A program made the translations under genes and the position numbers. Shown one piece after another: positions 1 to 7,994 of a DNA stretch of 25,412 nt (positions within the stretch are counted from its first letter, which is position 1; the number at the start of each line of letters is the position of its first letter). The notes under the pieces were generated by a model. That model did no database searches, was not told the DNA's origin, and saw nothing but the letters and a program-made list of their open reading frames with translations. Source of the stretch: Candidatus Uhrbacteria bacterium (GTDB lineage Bacteria; Patescibacteriota; Patescibacteriia; UBA9934); NCBI GenBank assembly GCA_003518105.1, contig DOZH01000013.1:1-25412 (forward strand). The letters are read 5' to 3'.

Positions 1-28
1 CGAGTCTCGCGTTGACTGGAACCCGAAT

Positions 29-2167
29 ATGAATATCTCTATAGTCATCCCCTGCTACAACGAAGGCCCGCGCTTGGCGGCTACTTTTAACTTAATCAAA
101 GAATACTTTTCTCATTCACAGCTAGATGACGTCACCCTCATCTTTGTCGACGACGGCAGCACGGACAGTACCAACTCCCAGCTCGCTAAGTTCGTCGACC
201 GACCTCATATTAACTTTGCAGCCGTACTCATCACTCACCCAATCAATCGCGGCAAAGGCGCCGCCATCATTTCCGGCTGGCAAGCTGTCGACGCCGATGC
301 TTACGGCTTCTCGGACGCGGATTTATCCTTCGGTCTCACCGCCCTCGAACCAACTATTGCTGCCCTCGCCCAGCATAACGTAGTCATCGCCAAGCGTCTC
401 GCCGAAGCCGCCGAATATTCTTTTTTTCGCCGTCTTTCTTCACGCTTCCTGCATTTCATTACTCGCCGTTTAACCGGCGTCAAAGCCGCAAGTCCCCAAA
501 GTGGCTGGAAGTTCATCACGGCCTCCGCTTTAAGAAACGTTCTCCCTAAAATCACCCAGGAACGCTTTGCCTTCGACCTCGAGCTCTTACTCCTCTTGCA
601 ACAAAACCAAGTCAGTATTCACGAGCTGGCCCTCCCCTTCACCCAACACGACGGTTCATCCGTCAAAACTCGTGATGGCTTCCGCTACCTCACGGATATT
701 TTAGCTATCAGCGATTCTCTGCCTTTCAAGCTCACTACTTTCTACCGCCAGCTCGCCGTCCTCGTTACCACCACCAGCCTCATCCTCTACGGCTGGATCA
801 TATACTACGGCTACTTTTTTTCCGACGACTTCACCTGGCTCTGGTTTGGCAAACGCGTTCTAGGCGACTGGCACAACATCTACGCCCTTCACGCCGCCAC
901 TTTTTCCGCCCCAGTCGTCAACACTTATTACGCCCTCGGCTTCGCCTTATTTGGCGCATCTGCCCCTATTTTTTTCTTAAGTAACATTCTTATTCATGCC
1001 GCTGTAGCCTGGTTAGCTGGTCTACTCGCCTTCGAAATTACTGGTTCTCGCCTCAACGCTTGGTGCACCGCAATCCTCATCACCATTGCTGGCAGTGCCT
1101 ATGAAACCATTGTTTGGATTGGCGCCAACATGCACAGCTTAGCCACTCTGAGCATCGTCGCCACGCTCTACTGTACTGTTCGCCTCTACAAAACCGCTCA
1201 TTGGCGTTGGCTAATCCTCGGCCTTGTCACCCAACTCCTCGCTTACGGCACCAAAGAAATTAGCGTCGTCTTAGCCCCCCTTATCCTCGTCACCCTTTTC
1301 ACTCTCTATAAATTTTTCAAGCTACAAACTACCAACTACAAACTACCAACTTTATATTTTGTTATTTCCTCTCTCCTTGGCCTCTCTTACGGCTACTACC
1401 AATACCTAATGCAAACTCAAGGCGGCGGCTTCACGGCCAATCACTACGCCTTTTCCTTAACCAGCCTAGCCCGCATTCCCTTCGTCATCTTAGATCTCTT
1501 TCTACCACTCCAAGTCATCATGCCTTTCCTCACTCCGCTCCGCGCCACCCTTTTAGGCCTCATCATCCTTCTCATCGGCTTCTATCTTATCCGTAAATAT
1601 TGGTCACAACCAACCGTCCCATTGGCTCTCGCCTTCTGCTTCTTTGGTATTCTCCCTACCCTCTTTTTCGCTACTACCAACTGGTGGGAACCACTATCTT
1701 CTCGCTACACCTACCTCCCTCATGTCGGTGCTGCCCTGCTCATTAGTAGCATTCTCGTCGCCAGCATTAAAACCAATAAACGTCGCGTTGTTCACGCGCT
1801 CACCGCTATTCTCATAGTCGTCTCCCTCGCTCAATTAGGCTACATGATCCAAACCATCGGCAGCGAATACGCCTACGTTTACAAATCTGGCTCAACTCTA
1901 GCTCACGCTGCCAGCCTGCTCGACTCCACCACTACGCCTATTATCTACATCGAACCAAATCATCCCTTCCGTGACAATCATACCCACCTGATTGGCGCCC
2001 TCAACATCTACGCCGGCTACCAAGAGCCACAAATAATCTTCCTAGAAGCTGGCCAACACGTCGACCTCTCTCCTTCTGCCATGCTCCTCTACTGGGAACC
2101 CAAAGGACGTCAGTATCAGCTGACTTCACACTCCGATATTTTCGACAAGCTCTCACCCAAGCCGTGA
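29..2167 (+). CDS. GT2 glycosyltransferase fused to a polytopic membrane domain
   Basis: The 712-aa protein probably moves a sugar onto or from a lipid carrier at the inner membrane. Residues 1-235 are a GT-A fold like dolichyl/polyprenyl-phosphate glycosyltransferases: IVIPCYNE near residue 5, DDGSTD at 41-46, a NRGKGAA segment at 73-79 and the metal-binding DAD at 96-98. From about residue 240 to 630 it is strongly hydrophobic with about ten membrane segments. The first predicted outer loop carries the acidic stretch FFSDDFTW, as GT-C enzymes of the PMT/ArnT type do. The protein may therefore make a lipid-linked sugar with one half and use it with the other; this is inference. An ACTACCA repeat lies inside the gene at 1322-1351. 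Its stop is 3 nt from the stop of the convergent next gene. The donor and acceptor cannot be told from sequence. Confidence 0.85.
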   Translation: MNISIVIPCYNEGPRLAATFNLIKEYFSHSQLDDVTLIFVDDGSTDSTNSQLAKFVDRPHINFAAVLITHPINRGKGAAIISGWQAVDADAYGFSDADLSFGLTALEPTIAALAQHNVVIAKRLAEAAEYSFFRRLSSRFLHFITRRLTGVKAASPQSGWKFITASALRNVLPKITQERFAFDLELLLLLQQNQVSIHELALPFTQHDGSSVKTRDGFRYLTDILAISDSLPFKLTTFYRQLAVLVTTTSLILYGWIIYYGYFFSDDFTWLWFGKRVLGDWHNIYALHAATFSAPVVNTYYALGFALFGASAPIFFLSNILIHAAVAWLAGLLAFEITGSRLNAWCTAILITIAGSAYETIVWIGANMHSLATLSIVATLYCTVRLYKTAHWRWLILGLVTQLLAYGTKEISVVLAPLILVTLFTLYKFFKLQTTNYKLPTLYFVISSLLGLSYGYYQYLMQTQGGGFTANHYAFSLTSLARIPFVILDLFLPLQVIMPFLTPLRATLLGLIILLIGFYLIRKYWSQPTVPLALAFCFFGILPTLFFATTNWWEPLSSRYTYLPHVGAALLISSILVASIKTNKRRVVHALTAILIVVSLAQLGYMIQTIGSEYAYVYKSGSTLAHAASLLDSTTTPIIYIEPNHPFRDNHTHLIGALNIYAGYQEPQIIFLEAGQHVDLSPSAMLLYWEPKGRQYQLTSHSDIFDKLSPKP
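1322..1351 (+). repeat. ACTACCA heptamer array inside a CDS
   Basis: Degenerate heptamer array (CTACAAACTACCAACT, then a second round) within the glycosyltransferase gene. It encodes a stretch reading LQTTNYKLPT around residues 431-441, in a loop between membrane segments. The same heptamer forms arrays at 4004, 10379, 17672, 19328/19380 and 25227. Here it is on the coding strand and read in the same frame as the copy at 4004. Confidence 0.8.
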
Positions 2168-2170
2168 AAA

Positions 2171-3316
2171 TTATTTTGCTGCCGCTTCTTTCTCGTCAGA
2201 TTTATTCTGTCTCTGCGCTTCAACAACCTTAAATAACTGACGCATTATCGGCAAAATAGTAGTTGTAAGAGACGAAACTTTCGACCGTGAAATAGCCAAA
2301 CGATCAGGCACCGCAAGTTCAAACGCTAAAGCGTTTATTAACCGCGTATAATTTAAAGTATTCAATAATTTTATCAATTGGTTTGAGTCTACAGGTTGAT
2401 CATTGAAGAGCCTCGCTAGGACCATGCATCCATCGTCGAAGGTCTCGTCACCAATACGTACATCAAGCATGGCCACCTTCCATTTATTAGTTATTTCATC
2501 TTGATAAAACCGTACATTATCAGCCCCGATAAAATCTAACATTCTACCAGTCTCTCGCGAAAATTTTATAGCTTTAGTCACCACATCTTTCAATAAATCG
2601 TGCAGCTCATGGTCATGCTCCGCTCTAGTTAACAGACTAGCCAATCCTTCATCATACGACGACATTAATTCTTTAACATCCTCAGGTGTAACGTATTCCT
2701 CAGTGCAATCAATAAAACAACGATTTAAACGCGTATATTTAATACCGCTTTTGATTCTAGACTCTACATAAGATATCTGAAGACCCATGGATTCTGGACC
2801 AAAAGCTGCACTCGGTGCTTTGTCCTGCAGCGAAACTAAAGTTTCAATTTCGCTGATTCCTTTAATTTTATCCGGCACCTGTCCACGCAATCTGCCAACT
2901 GCTCTAACTAATTCGGCAGTCACAGGTACACTCATTAAACCAATTCGCTCGCGCAAAACCATGTCACCGAAATATTCTCGCAGCTGCTGTTCGCTGCGTC
3001 TCTCTACTTTTAATTTATCTTCAGCTACTTCATGTCTTTCTCTGTGAGTTGCCATGAATTCACCTCTCGACCAAGTGCCTGTCTCAGATTGTAAATTATC
3101 CATTAATAACTCACGGTCCAGCTTCGCAACGTGATTAGGAAACTTTTCCAATGTCAAAACCAAACGTACGCCACCTTCACCTAGCATCTCTAACCCTCTA
3201 TCATCCATCAAATGATGTTCCGTAATCGTCGTCAAAGCCTCACCCACTTCTTGCTTCCTAGTCTTATTCGCCTTCCCGGCCTCAAATCCACCATACTCGC
3301 CACCTTCCATGTTCAT
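2171..3316 (-). CDS. Hypothetical protein, possibly a divergent kinase-like fold
   Basis: A 381-aa soluble protein that I do not recognise. Two features recall a protein-kinase or aminoglycoside-phosphotransferase fold: a Gly-rich stretch GEGG at 46-49 followed by K65, and much later GADN at 264-267 followed by LDVR at 284-287, in the place of a catalytic D..N and a metal-binding DFG. The middle (about 75-230) is helical and charged. This likeness is weak and the order of motifs is the only support; it may be coincidence. The start at 3316 has an ATG, and another ATG lies two codons later. A candidate -10 (TGCTAAAAT on the minus strand) lies about 28 nt upstream. The gene looks more AT-rich than most neighbours, a trait shared with the 512-aa gene at 22765. 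Confidence 0.7.
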   Translation of the reverse strand: MNMEGGEYGGFEAGKANKTRKQEVGEALTTITEHHLMDDRGLEMLGEGGVRLVLTLEKFPNHVAKLDRELLMDNLQSETGTWSRGEFMATHRERHEVAEDKLKVERRSEQQLREYFGDMVLRERIGLMSVPVTAELVRAVGRLRGQVPDKIKGISEIETLVSLQDKAPSAAFGPESMGLQISYVESRIKSGIKYTRLNRCFIDCTEEYVTPEDVKELMSSYDEGLASLLTRAEHDHELHDLLKDVVTKAIKFSRETGRMLDFIGADNVRFYQDEITNKWKVAMLDVRIGDETFDDGCMVLARLFNDQPVDSNQLIKLLNTLNYTRLINALAFELAVPDRLAISRSKVSSLTTTILPIMRQLFKVVEAQRQNKSDEKEAAAK

Positions 3317-3400
3317 ACAGCCAAAATAAAATGTTATTATTCACATTTTAGCATACTTTCATCTCGGCTAGACCACAGCCCTATCTATTCTCAGTCAGTG

Positions 3401-3409
3401 TGCTATGGT
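3401..3409 (+). promoter_or_regulatory. Candidate extended -10 (TGCTATGGT)
   Basis: TG-C-TATGGT resembles the other extended -10 boxes in this window. It is 42 nt from the microprotein start at 3452, so a leader of about 35 nt would result. A short GGCC hairpin followed by five T lies in this leader (3412-3428). It is too weak to call an attenuator. Confidence 0.35.
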
Positions 3410-3451
3410 GCGGCCCTAAGGCCTTTTTAATGGCTACCGAACATTTTCATT

Positions 3452-3601
3452 ATGTCCGAAGACACCACCATCACCACCGCTGACGACACCACCGTAGCCG
3501 TCGACGAAACTGCCGCCGTTGCCGCTGAGGACACAGCTGTGGAAGCCGAAGCTGTTACCGAAACTGTCGAGGAAGCCGCCGCCGAAGAAGCCGCAGCCTA
3601 G
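3452..3601 (+). CDS. 49-aa acidic Ala/Glu/Thr microprotein
   Basis: A short ORF with ATG at 3452 and TAG at 3599-3601. The 49 residues are almost only Ala, Glu, Asp, Thr and Val with no Lys, Arg, Cys or aromatic residue, so it is very acidic and probably disordered or a single helix at the C end (EEAAAEEAAA). No signal peptide or membrane segment is seen. Codons end mostly in C, as in its well-expressed neighbours, and a strong intrinsic terminator follows within 13 nt, which supports a separately transcribed gene. Acidic microproteins of this kind are known in many bacteria as unannotated small proteins; I cannot assign a function. Confidence 0.6.
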   Translation: MSEDTTITTADDTTVAVDETAAVAAEDTAVEAEAVTETVEEAAAEEAAA

Positions 3602-3613
3602 TCACCATTCACC

Positions 3614-3650
3614 AAAATCCTGCGAGCAATCGTGGGATTTTTGTTTTATC
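3614..3650 (+). terminator. Intrinsic terminator with GCAA tetraloop
   Basis: AAAATCCTGCGA (3614-3625) pairs with TCGTGGGATTTT (3630-3641) over 12 positions, with two G-U pairs, around a GCAA loop. A T-rich tail (to 3648) follows. It ends the microprotein transcript just before the promoter of the copper cluster. Confidence 0.8.
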
Positions 3651-3658
3651 AACAAAAG

Positions 3659-3667
3659 TGCTACCAT
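3659..3667 (+). promoter_or_regulatory. Extended -10 TGCTACCAT of the copper cluster
   Basis: TG-C-TACCAT ends 10 nt before the ATG at 3678 and follows the terminator at 3614. This spacing leaves a leader of only a few nt. Confidence 0.6.
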
Positions 3668-3677
3668 AACCACAGAT

Positions 3678-4103
3678 ATGCTTAAGGCCCTCTTATCATT
3701 CCTAGCTCTCGCCATCGTGCTAGTCACGGTCAGTTTTGCTGGCTTGGCCTTACAGCTCTCCCCCGGCCAGGGGGGAGTTGGAGGGGGTTTTATGGAAGCC
3801 ATGAACCACAGCCCAATCACCGCTTCGCACGCCATGGACTGTCACGGTGCCGATTGCTTAACCCAAAGCTCTAGCACCGCTGACGCTCTCTGCCTGGATC
3901 ACTGTTTATCGGCCGCCACCAACCAAACCAACGCCGTCACTCCCGTAGCTTTTTATCTTCTTTCCCTAATAGTCTTCGTTCTCCTCATCGTTTTTTCAAT
4001 ACTCCCAACTACCAACTACTTACTACCAACTACCAACCTACATCCCCCCTTTGCCTCCATCCTCCGCCACCGCCACCTCGCCACCGTCCTCATCCGCGAC
4101 TAA
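3678..4103 (+). CDS. Small Cys/His-rich membrane protein, possible copper-binding
   Basis: A 141-aa protein. The ATG at 3678 is chosen because a -10 box lies 10 nt upstream and because a TM or signal segment (LLSFLALAIVLVTVSFAGLA) starts right after it; the frame is open further upstream but that part overlaps the microprotein and terminator. A second TM (about 95-113) follows an extracytoplasmic part with MDCHGADC and CLDHC, which could bind Cu or another soft metal. It lies directly upstream of copA, hence the copper guess. Two dispersed elements sit in this short gene: the 36-nt palindrome (residues about 26-38) and an ACTACCA array (about 109-121) behind the last TM. The family is not recognised. 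Confidence 0.65.
   Translation: MLKALLSFLALAIVLVTVSFAGLALQLSPGQGGVGGGFMEAMNHSPITASHAMDCHGADCLTQSSSTADALCLDHCLSAATNQTNAVTPVAFYLLSLIVFVLLIVFSILPTTNYLLPTTNLHPPFASILRHRHLATVLIRD
3754..3789 (+). repeat. 36-nt palindromic element, copy A (most diverged)
   Basis: Arms CTCCCCC (3758-3764) and GGGGGAG (3771-3777) around a 6-nt loop, followed by GGAGGGGG (3780-3787). Same length and layout as copies at 4368, 15048 and 21850. It is read in a different frame from copy B, giving SPGQGGVGGG. Confidence 0.8.
4004..4041 (+). repeat. ACTACCA heptamer array inside a CDS
   Basis: Runs of CCAACTACCAACTAC and a second block. It encodes LPTTNYLLPTTN near the C terminus of the 141-aa protein. Sense orientation. 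Confidence 0.8.
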
Positions 4104-4148
4104 ATAACCAGGCTTCTTCCTGTCGCTTTGTTTATTTATTATCGCTAT

Positions 4149-6473
4149 ATGGCTGAAACAACTACCTATCAAATCAAAGGCATGCACTGCGCCTCTTGTG
4201 CCGGCATCATCGAAAAATCGTTAAAAAAGACGCCCGGCGTCACGAGCGCCGAGGTCAACTACGCTACCGAATCAGCCAAGCTCGACTTCGATCCTACCAA
4301 GACCAACCACGCCGCCTTGTCCAAGGTCATCAAACCACTTGGCTACACGCTCGTCGCCCCGAACGTAAACCCTCCCCCAGCTATGGGGGAGATGGAGGGG
4401 GCTGTAAACATGTCCCCCAGCGAACACGCAGCGCACCTCGGTCTCAACCAAACGCAAACCGAGAAACAAGCCGAGATCAAAAAAATGCAAAACCAAGTTC
4501 TCGCCATCCTACCCCTGGCCGTCATTAGCATTGGTATCATGGTCTGGGACGCGCTCTTCGTCTTCGGTCTAATTCCAGAGATGCCCCCAGTCTGGAGCGA
4601 GTTCTGGCATCATCTATTACCTGTCATGGCCACCGCCACCTTCATCATCGCTGGCAAGCCATACCTCATGGGCGTCTACCGCTTCCTCCGTTACCGCGCC
4701 GCCAACATGGACACCTTAATCGGTATTGGTACCTCCGCCGCCTTCATTTACAGCTTCATCGTTGGCGCCTTCGAAGCCACACTCGCCCCCTTCCTCAACG
4801 TCAATCAAGCCTACTTCGACGTGACCATCGTCGTCATCACCTTCATCACGCTTGGCAAATTCCTGGAAGCAAGAGCTAAAGTCAAAACTGGTGACGCTAT
4901 TGCCAAGCTCCTTAACCTCCAGGCCAAAACTGCCCTCGTCCTGCGCGACAATAAAGAGGTCGAGATATCGGTTAACGACGTCGTCCACGGCGACCTCATC
5001 ATCATCAAACCAGGCAATAACATTCCCGTCGACGGTGTTATTACGGAAGGCTCGTCCTACGTCAACGAATCCATGGTCACCGGCGAACCAATGCCGAGTA
5101 AAAAGGAAACTGGCGACACCGTCATCTCCGGCACCCTCAACACGGACGGCAGCTTTACTTTCCAAGCCACCAAAGTCGGCAGCGAAACCATGCTCGCTCG
5201 CATTATCAAAATGGTCCAGGACGCCCAAGGCAGCCGTGCTCCCATTCAAGCCCTCGCTGACAAAATCTCGTCCGTTTTCGTCCCTATCGTTTTAGTCATC
5301 GCCCTCCTCACGTTGGCCATCTGGCTGATTGTCGGTAGCCGTTATCTCGGCCTCCCGCTCGCTCTCTCAAGCGGCTTGGTCACCTTCGTCGGCGTGTTAG
5401 TCATTGCCTGTCCTTGCGCTCTTGGCCTGGCCACGCCAACTGCCATCATCGTCGGCGTGGGCAAAGGTGCTCGTGAAGGCATTCTCGTCAAAGACGCAGC
5501 CACGCTCGAAAAGCTCCATCAGGTCGACACCGTCGTCATGGACAAAACTGGTACCCTCACCATCGGCCGCCCAGAACTAACCTCAATCACTAATCTCTCC
5601 AAACAAACCGATACTGAACTCATCACCATCCTCGCTTCCCTCGAACAAAAGTCAGAGCATCCTCTCGCTCACGCTATCACCACCTACGCCAAGATTAAGC
5701 AGCTAGCGCTCTCTTCGATTAGCAATTTCTCCATTATCAAAGGCCAAGGTCTTACTGGTACTATCGATGGCGTCGAATACTTCGCTGGCAACACTAAACT
5801 CATCGAGGCTCGCAAGCTAACTTTTGACCTCTCTTCAATCAACAAAGAAACTAACGAAGGCAAAACTCCCATCATCCTCGCCACCAACAACCAAGTCCTC
5901 GCCGTCATCATGATTGCAGACGCTATCAAGCCTGACGCCGTGGCGGAAGTCACCAAGCTCCACCAGCTCGGCCTCAAGGTTGTCATGCTGACCGGTGACA
6001 ATAAGCAAACGGCCGCTTTCATCGGCACACAAGTCGGTGTCGACGAAGTAATTGCGGAAGTCATGCCGGAAGACAAACTAAACATCATTAAAAAACTCCA
6101 AGCCGAGGGTCATAAAGTTGCCATGGTTGGCGACGGCGTAAACGACGCTCCAGCCCTAGCTCAGGCCGACGTTGGTATTGCCATGGCCACAGGTACAGAC
6201 GTGGCCATTGAATCCGCCGGCATCACTCTCTTACACGGCGACATCAGTAAACTGGTCAAAGCCATCCGCCTCTCCAAAATCACCATGGCGGGCATTAAGC
6301 AAAACCTCTTCTGGGCCTTTGCCTACAATGTCATTGGCATTCCGCTCGCCGCTGGACTCTTCTTCCCCTTCTTCGGCTGGCTGCTAAGCCCAGTGTTTGC
6401 CGGTCTAGCCATGGCTTTCTCGAGCGTCTCCGTGGTCAGCAACTCTCTCCGCCTCAAAACCAAAAAACTCTAA
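4149..6473 (+). CDS. copA: Copper-exporting P1B-type ATPase
   Basis: A 774-aa Cu(I) efflux ATPase. An N-terminal HMA domain has the metal site GMHCASC (C14, C17). Further motifs: TGEPMPSKK in the actuator domain, CPCALGLATP in the ion channel, the phosphorylated Asp in DKTGTLT, SEHPLAHAI with the conserved HP, and GDGVNDAPAL at the hinge. The last two TM segments have YN..(G)IPLAAG and MAFSS, the signature of Cu(I)-specific (1B-1) pumps. The start at 4149 (MAETTTYQ) is preferred to an upstream in-frame ATG at 4128, which would add seven residues that look like promoter DNA. Copy B of the 36-nt palindrome codes for residues 74-85, in the linker between HMA and TM1. The next gene starts 1 nt after its stop. 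Confidence 0.95.
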   Translation: MAETTTYQIKGMHCASCAGIIEKSLKKTPGVTSAEVNYATESAKLDFDPTKTNHAALSKVIKPLGYTLVAPNVNPPPAMGEMEGAVNMSPSEHAAHLGLNQTQTEKQAEIKKMQNQVLAILPLAVISIGIMVWDALFVFGLIPEMPPVWSEFWHHLLPVMATATFIIAGKPYLMGVYRFLRYRAANMDTLIGIGTSAAFIYSFIVGAFEATLAPFLNVNQAYFDVTIVVITFITLGKFLEARAKVKTGDAIAKLLNLQAKTALVLRDNKEVEISVNDVVHGDLIIIKPGNNIPVDGVITEGSSYVNESMVTGEPMPSKKETGDTVISGTLNTDGSFTFQATKVGSETMLARIIKMVQDAQGSRAPIQALADKISSVFVPIVLVIALLTLAIWLIVGSRYLGLPLALSSGLVTFVGVLVIACPCALGLATPTAIIVGVGKGAREGILVKDAATLEKLHQVDTVVMDKTGTLTIGRPELTSITNLSKQTDTELITILASLEQKSEHPLAHAITTYAKIKQLALSSISNFSIIKGQGLTGTIDGVEYFAGNTKLIEARKLTFDLSSINKETNEGKTPIILATNNQVLAVIMIADAIKPDAVAEVTKLHQLGLKVVMLTGDNKQTAAFIGTQVGVDEVIAEVMPEDKLNIIKKLQAEGHKVAMVGDGVNDAPALAQADVGIAMATGTDVAIESAGITLLHGDISKLVKAIRLSKITMAGIKQNLFWAFAYNVIGIPLAAGLFFPFFGWLLSPVFAGLAMAFSSVSVVSNSLRLKTKKL
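4368..4403 (+). repeat. 36-nt palindromic element, copy B
   Basis: Exactly 12 codons, read NPPPAMGEMEGA. Perfect 8-bp arms CTCCCCCA and TGGGGGAG with loop GCTA, then a third block GGAGGGGG. GTAAAC is present on both sides (4365-4370 and 4404-4409), overlapping the element's left edge, which could be a target duplication. Confidence 0.9.
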
Positions 6474-6474
6474 T

Positions 6475-7512
6475 ATGACTACTCATATTTTCTGCATCAG
6501 CGGCCTCCACTGTTCCTCCTGCATTCTCTTAACCGAAAGTGAACTCACTGATCTCCCCTATATCACTAAAGCAGTCACCAACCTCTCTAAAAACACGATC
6601 GAAGTTACTGGCGACTTCGGCGACAAATCCCTTTCCGCTATCGCCGCCGACCTCACGCAAGTCCTCAATCAACACGGTTATACCGTCACCGAACTAACCG
6701 AAAATGGGCGGAGTTACTATGCCACGCTCAAAAATCTTTCTGAATTCAAAACCGCTCTCCCCATCGCCCTCCTCATCGTCATCATCTTCATCGCCCTGCA
6801 AAAAGCTGGTCTCATCAACCTCATCACCGCAGACCACGTCTCCTACGGCACAGCCTTCCTAATTGGTATCATCGCCTCACTCTCGAGTTGCATGGCCGTT
6901 GTTGGTGGCCTCGTCCTGTCCATGAGTGCCAGTTTCGCCAAAGAGGGCGACAAAGTGCGGCCGCAGATGATGTTCCATACCGGCCGTCTCGCCTCCTTCT
7001 TCCTCTTGGGCGGTGTCATTGGTCTACTTGGCGCCACCTTCGCCTTTAGTAGCACGACCACGCTTATTATTGGGATCATGGTCGGCCTAGTCATGTTGCT
7101 TCTTGGCCTCAATCTCCTCGACATTTTTGCCTTCACTAAGAAGCTCCAACCAACCATACCCAAATTCATCGCCACTCGTGCTTTCAATTTAAAGAATCTC
7201 AATCACACCCTCACTCCGCTGCTCGTCGGCATCATCACTTTCGTACTTCCCTGCGGCTTCACGCAGTCCATGCAGTTGAGCGCCTTAAGCAGCGGCAGCT
7301 TTATGGCTGGTGCCTTAACCATGACCGCCTTCGCCCTCGGCACCTTGCCCGTTCTTTCCCTCATCAGCTTCAGCTCCTTCACCATCGAGAAGAGCCAGCA
7401 CAAAGGTGTCTTCTTCAAAACCGCTGGCTTGGTCGTCATCTTCTTCGCTCTCTTCACCCTCCTCAATACCCTCGTGGCTGCTGGCTTCATTGCCCCAATT
7501 TTCTCCTTCTAA
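6475..7512 (+). CDS. HMA-like domain plus TauE/SafE-like membrane protein
   Basis: A 345-aa protein. Residues 1-75 resemble a heavy-metal-associated domain with GLHCSSC. From about residue 95 on there are six or more TM helices. SSCMAVVGGLVLS and LPCGFTQSMQ, each with one Cys at the membrane, match the two pseudo-repeats of DsbD/CcdA-like and TauE/SafE-like proteins often found next to copA. It may pass electrons or copper across the membrane; whether it is a thiol carrier or a transporter is unclear. It starts 1 nt after the copA stop, without a Shine-Dalgarno, so translation is probably coupled. Confidence 0.85.
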   Translation: MTTHIFCISGLHCSSCILLTESELTDLPYITKAVTNLSKNTIEVTGDFGDKSLSAIAADLTQVLNQHGYTVTELTENGRSYYATLKNLSEFKTALPIALLIVIIFIALQKAGLINLITADHVSYGTAFLIGIIASLSSCMAVVGGLVLSMSASFAKEGDKVRPQMMFHTGRLASFFLLGGVIGLLGATFAFSSTTTLIIGIMVGLVMLLLGLNLLDIFAFTKKLQPTIPKFIATRAFNLKNLNHTLTPLLVGIITFVLPCGFTQSMQLSALSSGSFMAGALTMTAFALGTLPVLSLISFSSFTIEKSQHKGVFFKTAGLVVIFFALFTLLNTLVAAGFIAPIFSF

Positions 7513-7524
7513 TCATTACGCCTT

Positions 7525-7923
7525 ATGAAATCACCCAACTGGTATCTCATCATCACCCTCGTCCTCGTCCTCGGCGCCGGCTTCCTCTACCTCCGCAATA
7601 ATTCAGGCTCAACCACGCTTGTCGACACCGCCAATGCTGCCAACGTCACCATCGTCGACGGCCAGCAAATCATCACCATTAACGCTAAAGGCGGCTACTC
7701 GCCAGCGTCCACTGTTGCCCAAGCCGGCCTACCTACCATTCTCCGCATGGACACCAGTAGTACCTTCGACTGCTCCTCAAGTCTCCGCATTCCCAGCCTC
7801 GGCATCAAAAAAACTCTCCCTGCCAATGGCGCAACCGACATCAGTCTCGGTACCCCAGACGTTGGCACCATTAACGCTAGTTGCTCGATGGGCATGTATA
7901 ACTTCAACTTAGCCTTCAAATAA
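7525..7923 (+). CDS. Membrane-anchored cupredoxin-like protein
   Basis: A 132-aa protein with an N-terminal TM anchor (about 6-23) and an extracytoplasmic beta-rich domain. It has the layout of small cupredoxin-like domains: GGYSP near 56-60, a Cys at 83 (FDCSS), and a C-terminal C120 with M122/M124 (ASCSMGM) where the copper ligands would be. A clear ligand His is not evident, so a Cys/Met site is likely if copper is bound. It is 12 nt after the previous gene and ends the copper cluster. The palindrome at 7937 follows. Confidence 0.75.
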   Translation: MKSPNWYLIITLVLVLGAGFLYLRNNSGSTTLVDTANAANVTIVDGQQIITINAKGGYSPASTVAQAGLPTILRMDTSSTFDCSSSLRIPSLGIKKTLPANGATDISLGTPDVGTINASCSMGMYNFNLAFK

Positions 7924-7936
7924 AAACCTACACCCC

Positions 7937-7968
7937 CCCCGAGGCCGGTCCTAGGACCGGCCTCGGGG
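7937..7968. promoter_or_regulatory. Perfect 32-bp palindrome over a -35 region
   Basis: CCCCGAGGCCGGTCC, then TA, then its exact reverse complement; the whole 32 bp is self-complementary. It starts 13 nt after the cupredoxin stop and ends 7 nt before the extended -10 at 7976, so it covers the place of the -35. No T tract follows on the + strand, which argues against a simple terminator. A diverged copy is at 20049. Confidence 0.75.
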
Positions 7969-7975
7969 TAAAGCA

Positions 7976-7984
7976 TGCTATACT
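7976..7984 (+). promoter_or_regulatory. Extended -10 TGCTATACT
   Basis: TG-C-TATACT ends 10 nt before the MFS start codon at 7995, implying a nearly leaderless mRNA. Confidence 0.7.
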
Positions 7985-7994
7985 TTCACTAATT

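Noticed and set aside
3412..3428. Attenuator hairpin in the microprotein leader
   Set aside because: Only a 4-bp GGCC stem precedes the T run.
3519..3677. Upstream extension of the 141-aa protein
   Set aside because: It overlaps the microprotein, the terminator and the -10 box; its residues are Pro/Lys-rich shadow sequence.
4716..5249. Antisense ORF of 177 codons inside copA
   Set aside because: It is a shadow of the C-ending codons of copA, with low-complexity Asp/Val/Gly-rich translation and no family features.
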